Shown: positions 37,901-50,108 of the stretch, one piece after another | Layout: every line of letters starts with the position of its first letter | Numbering within the stretch: the stretch's first letter is position 1 | DNA from: Bugula neritina | Taxonomy: Eukaryota > Bryozoa > Gymnolaemata > Cheilostomatida > Bugulidae | Direction: 5' to 3' | DNA length: 64,000 nt | NCBI GenBank assembly: GCA_964035545.1 | Contig: OZ037772.1 | Coordinates: forward strand, 12,155,818 to 12,219,817 | The notes under the pieces: generated by a model | Seen by the model: the letters and a program-made list of their open reading frames with translations, nothing else | Told to the model about the DNA's origin: nothing | Database searches by the model: none | Translations under genes and position numbers: made by a program

Positions 37901-40900
37901 TTTGTCTCCCCATGTGTTTTAGAATTTGTAGTATACACAAAATTTTGTAAAAAGTTGGCTGAAACATGTAACTCATATATAATTTTTTTTCTATTTACTT
38001 GTTGACATTTGTTCATTATGAAAAATTGATAATACTATTACACCAACGCTACCTTCGCTTGATATGGCGACTTTTGAGTTCTTACACACCGTTTTGTTAT
38101 CCATTACTATTTGACTAGTCGCCAGCTTGGAGCGCATACAGGCAGAGTGTGTTAATAGCGCACGGTTACATTTACACGATTCCACTAGCGAACCTTATTA
38201 TAGTTGCATAAAAAGGTAAATATCAGACTAAGTTGTTCAGTCAACTTACTAATGCAGCTGAGATTATCTAGTTGAATCGTACTTAGTGTAGCAAGACGCA
38301 CCCTTGGCCTACGGTCCAGACAGTGTATAACACTGCTGGTACTGTCATAGTACAAATAAAAGGTAATTACCATATCAAAGAAACTGTGTTTCGATCCTCT
38401 TTGTTCAGTTGGCTGCAAAAATTGCTGGATAGTTGTATGCACAAGCTAAGATCACGCGTGTCACAGTCAGGGTGGCGAAGCTATCTATACATAGTTAGGA
38501 GATCTTGATCTTTGCAGTCTTGTTATTTTTATTGCATACTTATACAATTTCTGCTACTGCAGAACTATGTGTAGGGGAGTAACGATATCTTTCCTCTTGT
38601 ACTACTTTTTGATGCCATTTCAAGTATGTGATTCCTCAAGTAAATTGCCCACAATAAAACCACCAATGGTTTGCACTTCGAATGTCTTTACTATATATTG
38701 TAGGAGACCAGCTGTATAAAGTATGTGGAGGATGAAGACTATGATATCAATCTGGACGAGATGTTTGATCAGGCCCAGAAAGTCATAGATTGGTAGCTGT
38801 TCTATTTACTACTAGTTTTAGACTCTTCAACAAGTTTTAAAGTCGCTCAAATCGCCTCCCTATAAACAATTTTATTATTTTTCTTCTTTATTGTATGCAT
38901 TCTACCTAATCTGTAGTTTTCACATGTATTCACCTTTGTTGCCTATTAATTATTAATTGTTTCTGTGGCATATTTATTATAATTGTGATAAATTCTTTCC
39001 TAAAAAAAGTCTTTAGTTGTTGACAAATTTGCACATCCTAAGCGCTGTTTCCTTTTATACAGTTTGGAGTTGTCTTGTTCCTAGAGAATTTTCACTGCAT
39101 GAATATTTCTATTCTCAATTCTTCACCTCCCCCCCCCCCTCTCACTGTATGAGTTAGTAATCGCAGACAAAGACGTGCTGTCCAGGCAGCTAATTCTGAT
39201 ACCGTCATTACAGTTTATTGGACAGTCAGGAAACTGGGCTCCAGAAGCACCATGTGACTCTCCATTTCCTGCGGCACCACATTCTCCCGCAGATTAGAAT
39301 ATCGCAGAATGACCTTGACCTCGTCAGGAAGGCGTTTCGAATGCAGGAACAGCATATAGCTGCTATTGGTACGTCTCCTTCTATTGGTTCACTAATATGC
39401 TACACTTGTTTGAATTTGTCCACTAATATAATACACTGGTTTCTATTGGGCTATACTGTTAGTAAATGTGTGTAGATGCAGATCTTGAGGAATGTAACAA
39501 CACTCGTACGGCGCTCAAGTCCACCCTCTCCAACCTCCAGCATAAGATAGTTCCCAGTCTCGTGAAATACTCTCAGGTCAGACACCTGTACCCGGCAGTC
39601 ACCAACTCTCTCTCTGAACGACTCAATGCTGAGCTGCTACAGGTGCGTATCTGCTGCCTCTCCTGTCCCCGCTGTCCCTGCTGCCTCTTCTGTCCCTGCT
39701 GCCTCTTCTGTCCCCGCTGCCTCTTCTGTCCCTGCTGCCTCTCCTGTCCCTGCTGCCGTGTGTTCAAAGGGAATAGTCAGCAATCATAACAAATGCTAAT
39801 ACTATACAGATTCATTGAAATATAAACAATAATATAATAATAATTATTAAATACTAATGAAGTTATATACTGGAGCAGTGAAATATGATGTTAGAATCTC
39901 GATAACATTGTATCAAAATAAATATCACGCAAGATACTGTTGGGATTATATAGTTTGTATAATAAAACTGGTATTTGAAATATGCTTTTGGTGTGACATA
40001 ACAGCAGCAGCAGTATACCTGAATATTCTCTCGTAGGAGTTTTCTTCTCTTCAGTTACATGAATATTGCATGCCCTTTACACAGCTTCAAGGAGACACGT
40101 TGACTCCCAAGGTCAAGGAGAGGTCAGAAGAAGTTGTCCAACAACTAGAGTCACTCAAGAAGAGTTCCAAGCCGCCGTCCAAGTCCTGGAAGAAAAGACA
40201 TTCTGGACTGTTGGAAGGTACGTTTTCTTTAATTAAAATTTATTTTTTTGAAATAAAAATGATAAGAATGCTTGCATCAGTTCTTGCTTTACCTGCATAA
40301 TTACTGCTTTACCTGCATAACTACTGCTATACCTGCAGAACTAGAAGACGTGTTTGTCGTGTATGAAGAAAGTGACAGACACAGGAAGTCTTGGAGACTA
40401 CAAGAGAAGATGCTCCTCTCGGCTAAGGTGAAGGCCACTCTGATCAAAGAGCAACTGAGGGGAGTTGAGGACCAGCTGTCTAAGGCTAGTGAGACTCTAG
40501 GTGGGTGGTCTGTGTGTCTGTAGGTGGGCAAAGCTGTGTCTGCAAGTGGGCGGAGCTGTCTGTGTAGGTAGGCGGAGCTGTCTATGTAGGTAGGCGGAGC
40601 TGTCTGTGTAGGTAGGCGGAGCTGTGTGTAGGTAGGCGGAGCTGTGTGTAGGTGGGCGGAGCTGTGTGTCTGTAGGTGGGCGGAGCTGTGTCTGTAGGTG
40701 GGCGGAGCTGTGTATCTATATGTGGGTGGTCTCATCATCTGTTAAACTCTATTGATTTTTACACTTAAAAACCTTTCAGCTCTTCTATTTGTTAACAAAA
40801 ACAAAAACCTTGGATACACATAACATGGTATATTACAAGTTATTAGGAGTTGTCGTCACACTTCTTTGTATACAGTTTGTCTGAGAGGGTATGCTGTCAT

Positions 40901-43900
40901 AAGCTTGTTACTAGCATACAGAGTTGAACAGAGCATATGCTAAGTTATTGAAAATAAATATAACAGGTTTCTTTAGTTTACCCTGTAAACTATGAACACT
41001 AAGTTATAACAACGTTTCCTTCAGGTTATGACATTCCTTCCTCCCACACTAAAGACTCGATAAGATACTCACATTCTCTGTACGACTCGGTGCTGAAGCT
41101 GATCCAAGATGTCAGCCAGGAGTTGGGGATGAGACACCTTCTTCAGTGTAACTGGATTATAGAGACGTGCAAATTCACAGAGTTGCTCTGGACTGTATGT
41201 TGTTACTCTGTATTATGTTGTTCTATGTTATGTTACTCTGTATTATGTTACTCTGTATTATGTTACTCTGTATTATGTTATTCTGTATATTATGTTATTA
41301 TATTATTATGTTATTATATATATTATGTTATTCTATATTATGTTGTTCTATATTGTATTATTCTGTATTATATTATTATATATTATATTATTCTATGTTA
41401 TGTTATTGTATATTATATTCTATGTTATATTATTATATATTATATTATTATATATTATATTATTATATATTATATTATTATATATTATATTATTATGTAT
41501 TATATTATTATATATTATATTATTATATATTATATTATTATATATTATATTATGTTAACACAGGAACAACCTCATAGGATTCCCTCCACCTCGGAGCTCT
41601 TCTTCCCAGAAACAAGCACAGAAGACGGTTTCACTATAATCAACGAGGCTTACGTATTCTCTGCCATATCTGATAGAATCACCTCTCAGTGTGCCTACGC
41701 CGTCGGTCAGCTTCTCAAGCTGCTTCCTAGGTCAGAACTTAGCCTATTTTCTCCCCTTCCGCTCTTCTACTTCTTTCTATCTACTTTATAGTCATTCCAT
41801 GTTCACCTACTCACACCTGAGCAGTAAACCAGTTGTACACTAGAGGAGTGAGTGAACAGTGTTAGTACTGTGTTTAGTGACTCACTGCGAACTTAGTCTA
41901 CCTTTAACTGTTCTTTCCACTCCACGCTGGAGTTGGGTTCTCTAATTAACATTCCAATCTTCTTGTAGTTTCTTTGACTCGTAAGTATGTGTGACCACAG
42001 GCTATAAGTTTAGTAGATTTCCTGTGTGATTTTCTTCGCTGTGTGAACGTCACTGGCACTACCATCCTGGATGTAGACTGAAATGTCAACATTTAGCCTA
42101 AGTTCTTAACACTAGCTAAGCACCTAGGTTTAGACTGAATCATTTTCAGCTGATATTGTGGAAGATAGGGCTATTTTATTGTATATTGATAATAGAATTT
42201 TAGTGAAACATAATTATCCGCAGCTAAAAGTCTAGTCAGTTGTGGTTAGCCTCTGGTCCAATTCCTACTCTGTCTGCATGCGGCCCACTCAACACTCGGC
42301 CCAGTACCTGTCTGTAGTAGCCTCAGTCCCCAATCAGTCTCCCTTCCAGTGTGCAAATCTTATAGAGTTGAAGCTACTTCCTTGTCTGTCAAATCTCAAC
42401 TGATATCCATTTTATTGTTTATCTATTTCATGTGTGTGAAGCTCAGTCTATCTCTGTAAACATAGTTGTGGTTCCTCAAAGTCTCACAGTCAGTTCCTCT
42501 GTTTCCGGCAGAGAGTTAGTTCTCAGTTCAACTGGTGAGTATTCTGTAGGCCTTTTATGTCTCACTCGGCATTTCTCTCACTGTGTGTTGGCACTGACTG
42601 ACATCACTTCCTGTTGTGTCTGCGTGACATCACTCCCTGTTGTCTGTGTGAAATCACTTCCCGTTGTATCTGTGTGACATCACTTCTTGTCGTGTCTGTG
42701 TGACATCACTTCCTGTTGTGTCGTATCAGAATGAAGCCTAGCCCGGCCTCCACCAAGCGACTGGTACTCACCTACGAGACAATCATATACAAGAGAGTCT
42801 CCGAATATATCATCCCTCTCTTCAATCTCAGGTCAGCAACCTTCTTGACTACTCTCTTAACCTGGTTCTATGTACGTATAGCCAGGAAATATCTATATTG
42901 TTCAACATTTATTTTATGTTTTTGATTCATTTTCAAATGTAGTTTTTTTATTTTTCTAAATAAGTTTTTTAATAACCTAGTCATGAGTTTATTTAAATAT
43001 GATTAATTTTAGAGTACATGACAAGGTCATGATGGATTGATTCAAAAGATAAAATACAGTGAATAATAATTTCATATATCCTTGTGCACCTAGACCCTGC
43101 CTGACTCTTGTCAACTTCTCCATTATTACACTCACTTTAAAACGCACCCAATCGCATTGTTTAGGTACCAGAAAGTGCTGGACCAGCTATGTGAAGACAT
43201 GCAGGAGTTATCTTGGGAAGACCTTGACATAGAAGAGGAGTGGCTACTTGTTTTACTCAACTCTAGGAAGTCTTGTGATCCAGACACTAGCACTCACATG
43301 CTGGAAAGTGTCACTTCTCAGCTAGACAGTGACAAGCAAGCACCTGTTACCAGCCATGACTCATCACTATCCAGTAGCACTAGCAGTCAAGTAGTGCACA
43401 GTGACACTGAAAAGCACCTGCTCGATGGTGTCACTCTAGTGTCAAGCTCTGAATGCCATAATAATGATGAGTCAGAGACCTTGCAAACTCCTGTATCACC
43501 TGCGCCAGACACCTTACCAAACGGCACATTTTATAACGACAGCGGCTGCCACGATGTGTGGCCCTCGCCAGCCATCTCTCCACATTCTTCACCCAGAGAC
43601 GAAAATACATCAGAACTTTTTTCAATGCAGTCACCAGAAAGTAGGAAATGCTTCACTCCCTCTCAGCGGGCTTCTTTGAAACTCGATTTGACATCTGATG
43701 TTGATATGACTGACAGCATAGTGGGTGGAGCTACCATAGATACAGGGGGCGGGGCTGATGATGCAGTAAGTGGAGCTACCATAGATACAGGGGGCGGGGC
43801 TGATGATGCAGTGGGTGGAGCTACCATAGATACCGGGGGCGGGGCTGATGAAGCAGTGAGTGGAGTTACCATAGATACAGGGGGCGGGGCTGATGATGCA

Positions 43901-44470
43901 GTGGGTGGAGCTACCAGTGATGCAGGGGGCGGGGCTGATGATGCAGTGGAGATGACTGCTGAGCTCAATGATCTCTTAGACAGCGCCCTTTCTTTCCTAG
44001 ACAAAGAAGATGAAGACCTCAATAGGCAATTCTTGTCTGGGGAGGAGAATAAATCTGGTGAGCTGTTAACAATCTGAATCACATCAGTTCTCAGCTATAT
44101 GTGGGCGTGGCTTGGTGATGGCATTAGACTACACTTTGGGCATCTTCTCATTTCATAGCTCTTTTGTTATTCATTAAAGTTTGATGCGGTTTTGTTTGCT
44201 TAGAAAAGAAGATGCGATCCAGAAGTGCAGACGTGGCAAAGTTGTTGTCTGTCAAACCCTCAACCCCCGGTGTTAAGAAGAATCGTTCTAAGTCTGCTGG
44301 AGCCAAGGCTAGGGGCAGATGGAACAGAGTCCGAGGCAATGGTGAGTCTTTTTATATGCTTTTTATTCACTGGTATCAAACAGTGTGGTATATATAGGAG
44401 TGCCAACTTTAGAGCATGAAAAGTCATTATTATCATTATTATTATTATTATTAATATATTATATTATTAT

Positions 44471-44508
<38 letters not shown>

Positions 44509-45707
44509 ATATACCATAATACAGGGTAGACTAGTTTTTCGTATTCTTTCAGTTTAGCCACTAGACTGGCTCTTTGAATAGCAGTTCCCATACTTCAATT
44601 CTGAAAACACTGAGTCTCAGGAAACGTGCTTTTCATTTAAATACAGCTTCTTAGACTACTTCCAACAGTCCTGCATTACATGGTGTAACTAGAGAGTAGT
44701 TGTGAGGTCATGCCACTTCCTGTTTCAGTTCTAGGTGAAGGTCAGATGAACTCTCCATCCTCACCAAGTGCTGAGGCTACACCCGCCATCACGCCCCCGT
44801 CTCCTAGCGCTGCACAGAGACGGGATAAAACCCGCAAAAGCGTTGAGAGTGTTCTTTTGAAACGGCGATCTCGGAAATCACAGTCTAAGCGGTGAGTTAA
44901 TGTAGCAGTAATAAATATACACAGTATAACCTACAGTACAACGTACAGTGATACATGCAGTAGTACATACAGTATAACGTACAGTATCTCTACTCTCTAG
45001 TGGCCCCTCCATGCCGACCGTCTCTCACAAACCAATCATAGCAGACACGAGAGATAATCTCTTCACTGAAGTATTCAAAGACAGTATTCAGTGTCTCATA
45101 GGCATGCAGTCTCGGTGCTCTCCGCTGGAGAAGGTAAAAAAAACAGCTTATTGTCTTCTGATAGGTCAAGTTTTATGAAGGTTTTAGCTAATTTCTTTGC
45201 TATGTGGAATTTCATTTGTCAATCTGTTGTGTCAGGCTCAGCTATTGGCCAAGTGTCTGAGGTGTATAAGTCGTACGATATCGGAGTTGAGATCTCAAGA
45301 TGTGGCCACGACAGCAGCAGACGACCTCGTTACCGTGGCGATTGTGATGCTCATGAATGTCTCCCTGCAGCAGTTCAGGTGAGTGGCAGGCAAGTTCAGA
45401 GGTCAGCAGATGGTTGAACTCTGAACTCTGACCCTTAAGTCGCTGCCAATGACTCATGTCTTCTGAAGACTTACTTGAAACTTTCTGATGACATCATTAC
45501 CGTTTGAGTGTTACATCATCCGTTCTCGCTTTCTCTTACAGATCAATTTACGTGCAACTTAAGTTCGTCAGCACCTACATGAACAGCTTCATGGACGCAG
45601 GTATACACAGCTTTGCTTGCATACAGTTCATCGGGGCCATGCACTTTATTCAAGATCAAATTCTAACCAAGAAGTACAGGCAGTCTTCAAATAGTAGCAA
45701 GTGTTAG
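34927..45707 (+). CDS. VPS9-like domain protein with coiled coils, 16 exons, 1027 aa
   Basis: Exons: 34927-35044, 37336-37490, 38704-38792, 39214-39368, 39476-39642, 40055-40217, 40339-40500, 41025-41194, 41564-41730, 42730-42831, 43165-44057, 44204-44341, 44729-44891, 45001-45133, 45236-45378, 45542-45707. All phases agree (3084 bases). An in-frame TGA precedes the ATG. Residues about 130-390 are helical and charged (coiled coil). About 390-530 are a conserved-looking helical region (SLYDSVLKLIQDVSQELG). The exon at 43165-44057 is acidic, disordered and carries a 15-residue tandem repeat. A basic region follows. The last 120 residues resemble a VPS9 domain: SPLEKAQLLAKC, TAADDLVTVAIVMLM, QFIGAMHFIQDQI. 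VPS9 domains activate Rab5-family GTPases on endosomes. I do not recognise the family as a whole. Confidence 0.65.
35664..36354. mobile_element. 691-bp MITE with CAC termini and GATCGATC-rich hairpins
   Basis: The ends are inverted repeats (CACCGGCTTTCCATGTATCG left; the right end reads CACGGGCTTTCCATGTACCG on the other strand). They are flanked by AAT on both sides (35661-35663 and 36355-36357), a likely 3-bp target duplication. The left 170 bases hold several nested palindromes built on agatcgatc and a repeated catggaaagacgcc. The inside is AT-rich with no transposase. CAC ends with a short duplication suggest a CACTA/CMC-type non-autonomous element. It sits in intron 1 of the VPS9-like gene. 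Confidence 0.75.
38030..38355 (-). repeat. Repeat family A, copy 1
   Basis: About 320 bases found again at 46228-46340, 46840-47125, 51204-51490 and 52263-52755. Shared blocks: gtgtgttaatagcgcac, a palindrome aagttgttcagtcaactt, and a hairpin of the form CCAG-CAGTGT-ACACTG-TGG. This copy lies in intron 2 of the VPS9-like gene, in the orientation opposite to the 51204 copy. No coding capacity. Confidence 0.85.
39650..39757. repeat. 18-bp array (ctgcctcttctgtccctg)
   Basis: Six copies directly after the donor of the exon at 39476-39642. The frame stays open and reads as a Cys/Pro repeat, which is an artefact because the donor AG|gtgcgt precedes it. Confidence 0.85.
40500..40722. repeat. 22-25 bp array (tgtaggtgggcggagctgtg)
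   Basis: Nine or ten copies starting at the donor of the exon at 40339-40500. The first unit (gtgggtggtctgtgtg) includes the splice site itself. Confidence 0.85.
41200..41557. repeat. ATT/TATATTAT tract filling an intron
   Basis: The 369-base intron between the exons at 41025-41194 and 41564-41730 is almost entirely tattatat and tgttattctgtat repeats. The long ORFs across it are artefacts. Confidence 0.9.
42585..42725. repeat. 26-bp array (tgtgacatcacttcctgttg)
   Basis: Five copies running up to the acceptor of the exon at 42730-42831; the last unit provides the pyrimidine-rich part of that splice site. Confidence 0.85.
43724..43950 (+). repeat. Coding 45-bp minisatellite, five copies
   Basis: Units of 45 bases encode GGATIDTGGGADDAV with small changes (AVSGVTIDTGG, ATSDAGG). 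It lies in the acidic, disordered exon of the VPS9-like protein. Differences between copies are mostly single substitutions, so copy number probably varies between individuals. Confidence 0.9.
44425..44515. repeat. ATT and TA microsatellite
   Basis: (ATT)n followed by (TA)n in the intron after the exon at 44204-44341. Confidence 0.9.
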
Positions 45708-45713
45708 CCACAG

Positions 45714-46006
45714 GTTGCTAGGGTAACACTTCCTGGTTCCACACAGGTTGCTAGGGCAACGCTTCCTGCGATTTTTGGGTTTTTTACTTAAGCTATGCGA
45801 AATTTTTGTTCCATTTTTTTCATTAACATGTTGCTTCAACGTTTATACTCTTTTTGTTGAATGATATTATCTCCCTTTTCTCATTTAGCAGCAAATGATT
45901 TACTGTTTTCACTGCACGTGTGAAGTACTCCACCAACTGTGATTTTTCCAACTACTTACTATGCAGTATACTTGTCCCCTAGCAACATACTCTGTCCCCT
46001 AGCAAC
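45714..46006. repeat. Four GTTGCTAGGG-type motifs after the VPS9-like stop codon
   Basis: GTTGCTAGGGTAAC at 45714-45727 and GTTGCTAGGGCAAC at 45747-45760, then two inverted copies (GTCCCCTAGCAAC) at 45974-45986 and 45994-46006. They lie in the presumed 3' UTR. Each pair looks like a short tandem duplication. They also match the form of an RFX X-box. Confidence 0.5.
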
Positions 46007-46173
46007 ATACACTGTAGTTTTTCTTTATAAAAATCACCAAAGTTTATAATATTTTGTATTTCATTATTTTTGTATCTACGTCTAATTAATTATTCACTTG
46101 TTCAATGCTATGCATTAATTATGTAATACATAAATTTATATCATGTTCTACATTCTATTACACTATGTTTGGA

Positions 46174-46183
46174 AATAAATAAA
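46174..46183 (+). other. Overlapping poly(A) signals AATAAATAAA, VPS9-like gene
   Basis: Two overlapping AATAAA hexamers about 470 bases after the stop, on the sense strand. Confidence 0.6.
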
Positions 46184-46227
46184 TTCCTGCAACAGTGATA
46201 TATTAACTCATAGAAAATCAAATACAA

Positions 46228-46340
46228 TATTAACACACTCTGCCAGCGAACAATCAAAGCTGGCGACTAGTCAAATTGTAATGAATAACAAAAAGGTGTG
46301 TAAGAACTCAAAAGTCGCCATATCAAGCGAAGGTAACGCT
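46228..46340 (+). repeat. Repeat family A, copy 2 (partial)
   Basis: Contains the acactctgcca, ggcgactagtcaaa and ggtgtgtaagaactcaaaag blocks in the same orientation as the copy at 51204-51490. With the inverted copy at 46840-47125 it forms a pair that may be the two ends of one composite element. Confidence 0.8.
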
Positions 46341-46839
46341 TAATAAATTCCTTTGCTTTGATCTTCTCATTGCATATTTTATTAAACTAGCTAAAAATGA
46401 CAAGCTCTGATATTTTGTTCTGTTTACGATTTTATCTCACCAAACAATGACTGGAGAAAGCAAGTTATGATTATTATATTATTATGTTATGCCTTATTAC
46501 ACAGTATAAATATGTACACATAATTGCTATCTCAGCATTAAAGAGTCGGTCTTGACTTTTTAAAGATCACTAAAGCAATAAATAAGTTATTTTTAATAAC
46601 TGTCTCACAGTCGCAAGTGTTTATAATTCAATTATTTGAAAAAAAAATTTGAGCACCAACTAATCAAAATTTAGGGTTTGTCTCCCTTGGTGCAGTGATT
46701 GCATTCTGTACAGAATCACATTATAATAGTAAATATAAATAAAAATGTTTTGATTTTGTATTTTGTATAATCGGAAAAGTTATTTGAATAATATCTTACA
46801 TTATATTTGCTGATTCTATTGCATTATGAATTTTAAGAG

Positions 46840-47125
46840 TACTTTACACACCGTTTACTAAGCGAAGACGATTATACTACTAACCTTGCAACCACGTAAA
46901 TGGGCAAAGTGTGTTAATAGCGCACAGATACATTCACACGATACAACTAGCGAACCTTACTATAGTTGCATAAAAGGTAAATATCAGACTAAGTTGTTCA
47001 GTCAACTTACTAATGCAGCTGAGGTTATCTAGTAGAATCGTACCTAGTGTCGCAAGACGCACCCTTGGCCTACGGTCCAGACAGTGTATAACACTGCTGG
47101 TACTGTCATAATACAAATGAACCAA
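46840..47125 (-). repeat. Repeat family A, copy 3
   Basis: Nearly full-length copy, inverted relative to 51204-51490 and very close to the copy at 38030-38355 from the gtgtgttaatagcgcac block to the terminal hairpin. Confidence 0.85.
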
Positions 47126-47861
47126 AGCTCTAACATGGTAATATTGTGAAACCTGCTGGGTGTTGTTGCTCAATGACTTTTGTGAAAAGTGGCAGTATGT
47201 TGGTGCTTATCAATTCATTGTTCTTTAAGAAATGGCTGTGAATATACCATTATAAATAAAAGATCAAGGGTGACTGTTTTGGGGCACTGAGAATAAGCAG
47301 ACCAGCTTTTTGCTGTTCACTCTTGAGAAATTAGAGACAATTCACCTGATAGAAATGACATGCATCAGACCAATACATTTACCAAACCACAGTCATCAGC
47401 TAATGAAAGCCTGTTTTGGCTAAGTTAGCAGAATTGCAATTTTTGAGTGTAGCTATTAAATATGGGACACATAACTAAACAGAATTAGCATTCTAACTAT
47501 TGCTCCTTCGCATTGACTCAACAGCTATCATTATCTGTTTTTAGCACACATGCCACTGCTGGTGTTTTAGCACAAAACACTTCACACTTGGATGTTTCAG
47601 CAAATTAACATAGTTCTAGTCTGTTGATAAGTCGGAAGGTGCAAAAAGCTTTCTTTTGAAATTCTTGATAGTCTATATAAATCATGTGTACTCTCACTTC
47701 TAAATTGTTGAAATAGACAAGATTGTATCTATATTTATGCTAAAATTCCATGTATATTTATTTTTGTAGAAGTGATGCTTTACAAACTAAAACAGATAGG
47801 AAAAGGTATTATAAGATATTATATGCTGTGTTTTCACAATGAAGAGGTATAGAAACTGGAT

Positions 47862-50108
47862 TGTCTTGCGTGACTACGAGAGATTTCCATCTGAAAACGG
47901 GCATTTGATTTTTCTCATACAGCTCACAGATCCAAAATTAGCCCAACAAAATTGGCAATTTCACTGTGGTTGATTTACCAGCTCACTTTGTTTCTTATAA
48001 AAAATTGTATGTATTATCAAAAATTTGAAAAATTAGGGTTTATCTCCACACAAACTTATTTAAAATTTATTATATTTTAATATTTTAAAAAAAAAATAAT
48101 AGAAAAAAAACAATGTTTACAGCATTAATTAAACTTTAAAAGTTTAAATAATGTTTTTTAAATTAAAATAATTCTTAAAGAGAGCGATTTTGAAATTTAC
48201 ACACCTAAAATTATATTTTATTGATTTGTCTAGGCATCTGTGAAAACTCCAAGTGATCAGAATGTGTTAATAATAGCACATGATTCCTGCAGCACGATTC
48301 AACAGTTACCAGTGGGTGGTTAACAACCTTGAGTCGATGAGGGGTGCCTCCGGTAACTGGTAAAGTTGTGTCTGCAAGCATTGCCTAATATGCTTGTTGC
48401 CGGAATGCTCTATAAGCAGCTCGGGTGCAGTGGTTTGCGATCTGAACTATTGAAGAACGCAACTTCAAACTTGAGAAGCTTATAGTGCAATCCTGCGCCA
48501 ACGAGCACATAACTCCAAATATACCACCATATATATCAACTTCATGCATAGGCTTCTCTCCCATGGTCCCTTCTAACCTAAGGGGCAAATCCGCAGAGCA
48601 TGTAAGTGTATCATTAACTTTATTTTTCAAAAAATAGCCTCCTTTTTTTATTACAGCTGCTGCTTGGTTGGTATCTCCCATCTAGCAGGCTCAATTTTGT
48701 GGATCAAAATTCGCTAAAATAAGGTGCAGAGTTGTGCTCTCGTGCAGGACAACTCTACAAAACGCAATTTTCGAACGAAATTGCAAGAAATTACACTAAC
48801 CTTGCCATCCAGTGCTCAATGAAAACCTGTATTCCACAGTGGTTTAGAGCATATTCATAGGTGGTGAAATTGGTTATATTGCAGGAATTTAAATGGTGTG
48901 AAATAGGGTTCGGATCTAGAAACTTTTTTCAAGCTTGCGATTTTTCTGGTTTTTTGCTTTGGTGGTTTCCATTCGGTGTACTGAATCTCACTTTTTGGTG
49001 TTTTTACAGTTTAATTGGTGGATTTCACTGATTCTAGGCATTTAGGCTTCATCCTGAAGCACTGGATGTGTTTTTAAAATTTTTGTAATTTTTCTCATTT
49101 TTATGCAGGTTTTGTGTATGTCCATTTTGGAGCACCAGGATGTGGCAGTAGGTGCCTTTTTGTGTAATCTTTTGCATTTTAGAGCGTTTTGTAGAGTTGT
49201 CCTGCAACTCTGCACCTTATTTTAGCGAATTTTGAGCCATGAAAATGAGCATTTTGGATTTGGGCCAGCAGCAGCTGTGAAAACTTTTTTTAGGAAGCTT
49301 TTTAAGAAAAAAGATTGGTATATTATGCTTGGGTTGGAAATGCAAAAGGGAATTATAGACAACTCCTAAATTTATTTTTAACTAATAGCATATTATAAGA
49401 ATATGCTGGGTGCATGATTATTTACAAGCAGTACCCTGTTGAGGGTGATTGAGTGCAGCAGCTTATTATTTTTAAGTATGAAGTTGTGTTCTCCAAACTT
49501 TTTAACTTTACACTGCTTGTAGGCACTCAAACTGCCTGAAGAGCAATTCTGCAACAAGCACATTAGTCATTGCTTGCAGACACAACTCTACCAGTTACCT
49601 CAGCCTGGAGTGAACCCCTGATCAACTCAAGGTTGCTATCCACCCCTGGCATCTGTGTTACAGGTGCACTAACTGAACTGTGCTGCAGAAATCATGTGCT
49701 AAGTATATCACATTCCGATCACTATATGTGTCCAGGGATGCCTAGGCAAATCAATAAAATATAAGTTCAAGTGTGTAAATTTCAAAATTGCTGCATTTAT
49801 AGAATCCTGTACATTTTAAACATTAATTAAACTTTTAAAGTTTAATTAGTGCTGTAAACATTGTTGTTTTTTGTCTATTATGTTTATTTTTGAAAATATT
49901 ATAACATAAAAAATTTAAATAAATGTATGTGGAGATAAACCCTAATTTTTCAAAATTATAATAATATATATGAAAAAAAAGTGAGCTGGTAAATCAACCT
50001 CAGTGAAATTGTCAATTTCGTTGGGCTACTTTTAGATCTGTGAACTGTATTAGAAGAACCCAACTGTTTTTTCTCAGCTGGAAATACACTAAGTCATGTA
50101 AGACAATT
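47862..50108. mobile_element. 2.25-kb foldback element (long inverted repeat)
   Basis: Arms of about 930 bases, 47862-48790 and 49180-50108, are inverted copies with scattered differences. Matching pieces include ccttattttagcgaattttg, caatgtttacagcattaatt and gcaagacaat / attgtctt at the outer ends. The spacer is about 390 bases. The left arm has an extra 11 bases inside the gttgtcctgc block. No long ORF or transposase. No clean target duplication was found. It looks like an old foldback or large non-autonomous transposon. Confidence 0.8.

Noticed and set aside
43663-44082. Ala/Pro-rich minus-strand ORF (SSAPPPVSMVAP repeats)
   Set aside because: Shadow of the in-frame coding repeat of the VPS9-like gene on the plus strand, which has in-phase splice borders.
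48385-48681. 98-residue minus-strand ORF inside the foldback arm
   Set aside because: Its inverted counterpart in the other arm is not open over the same length and it resembles no known family.
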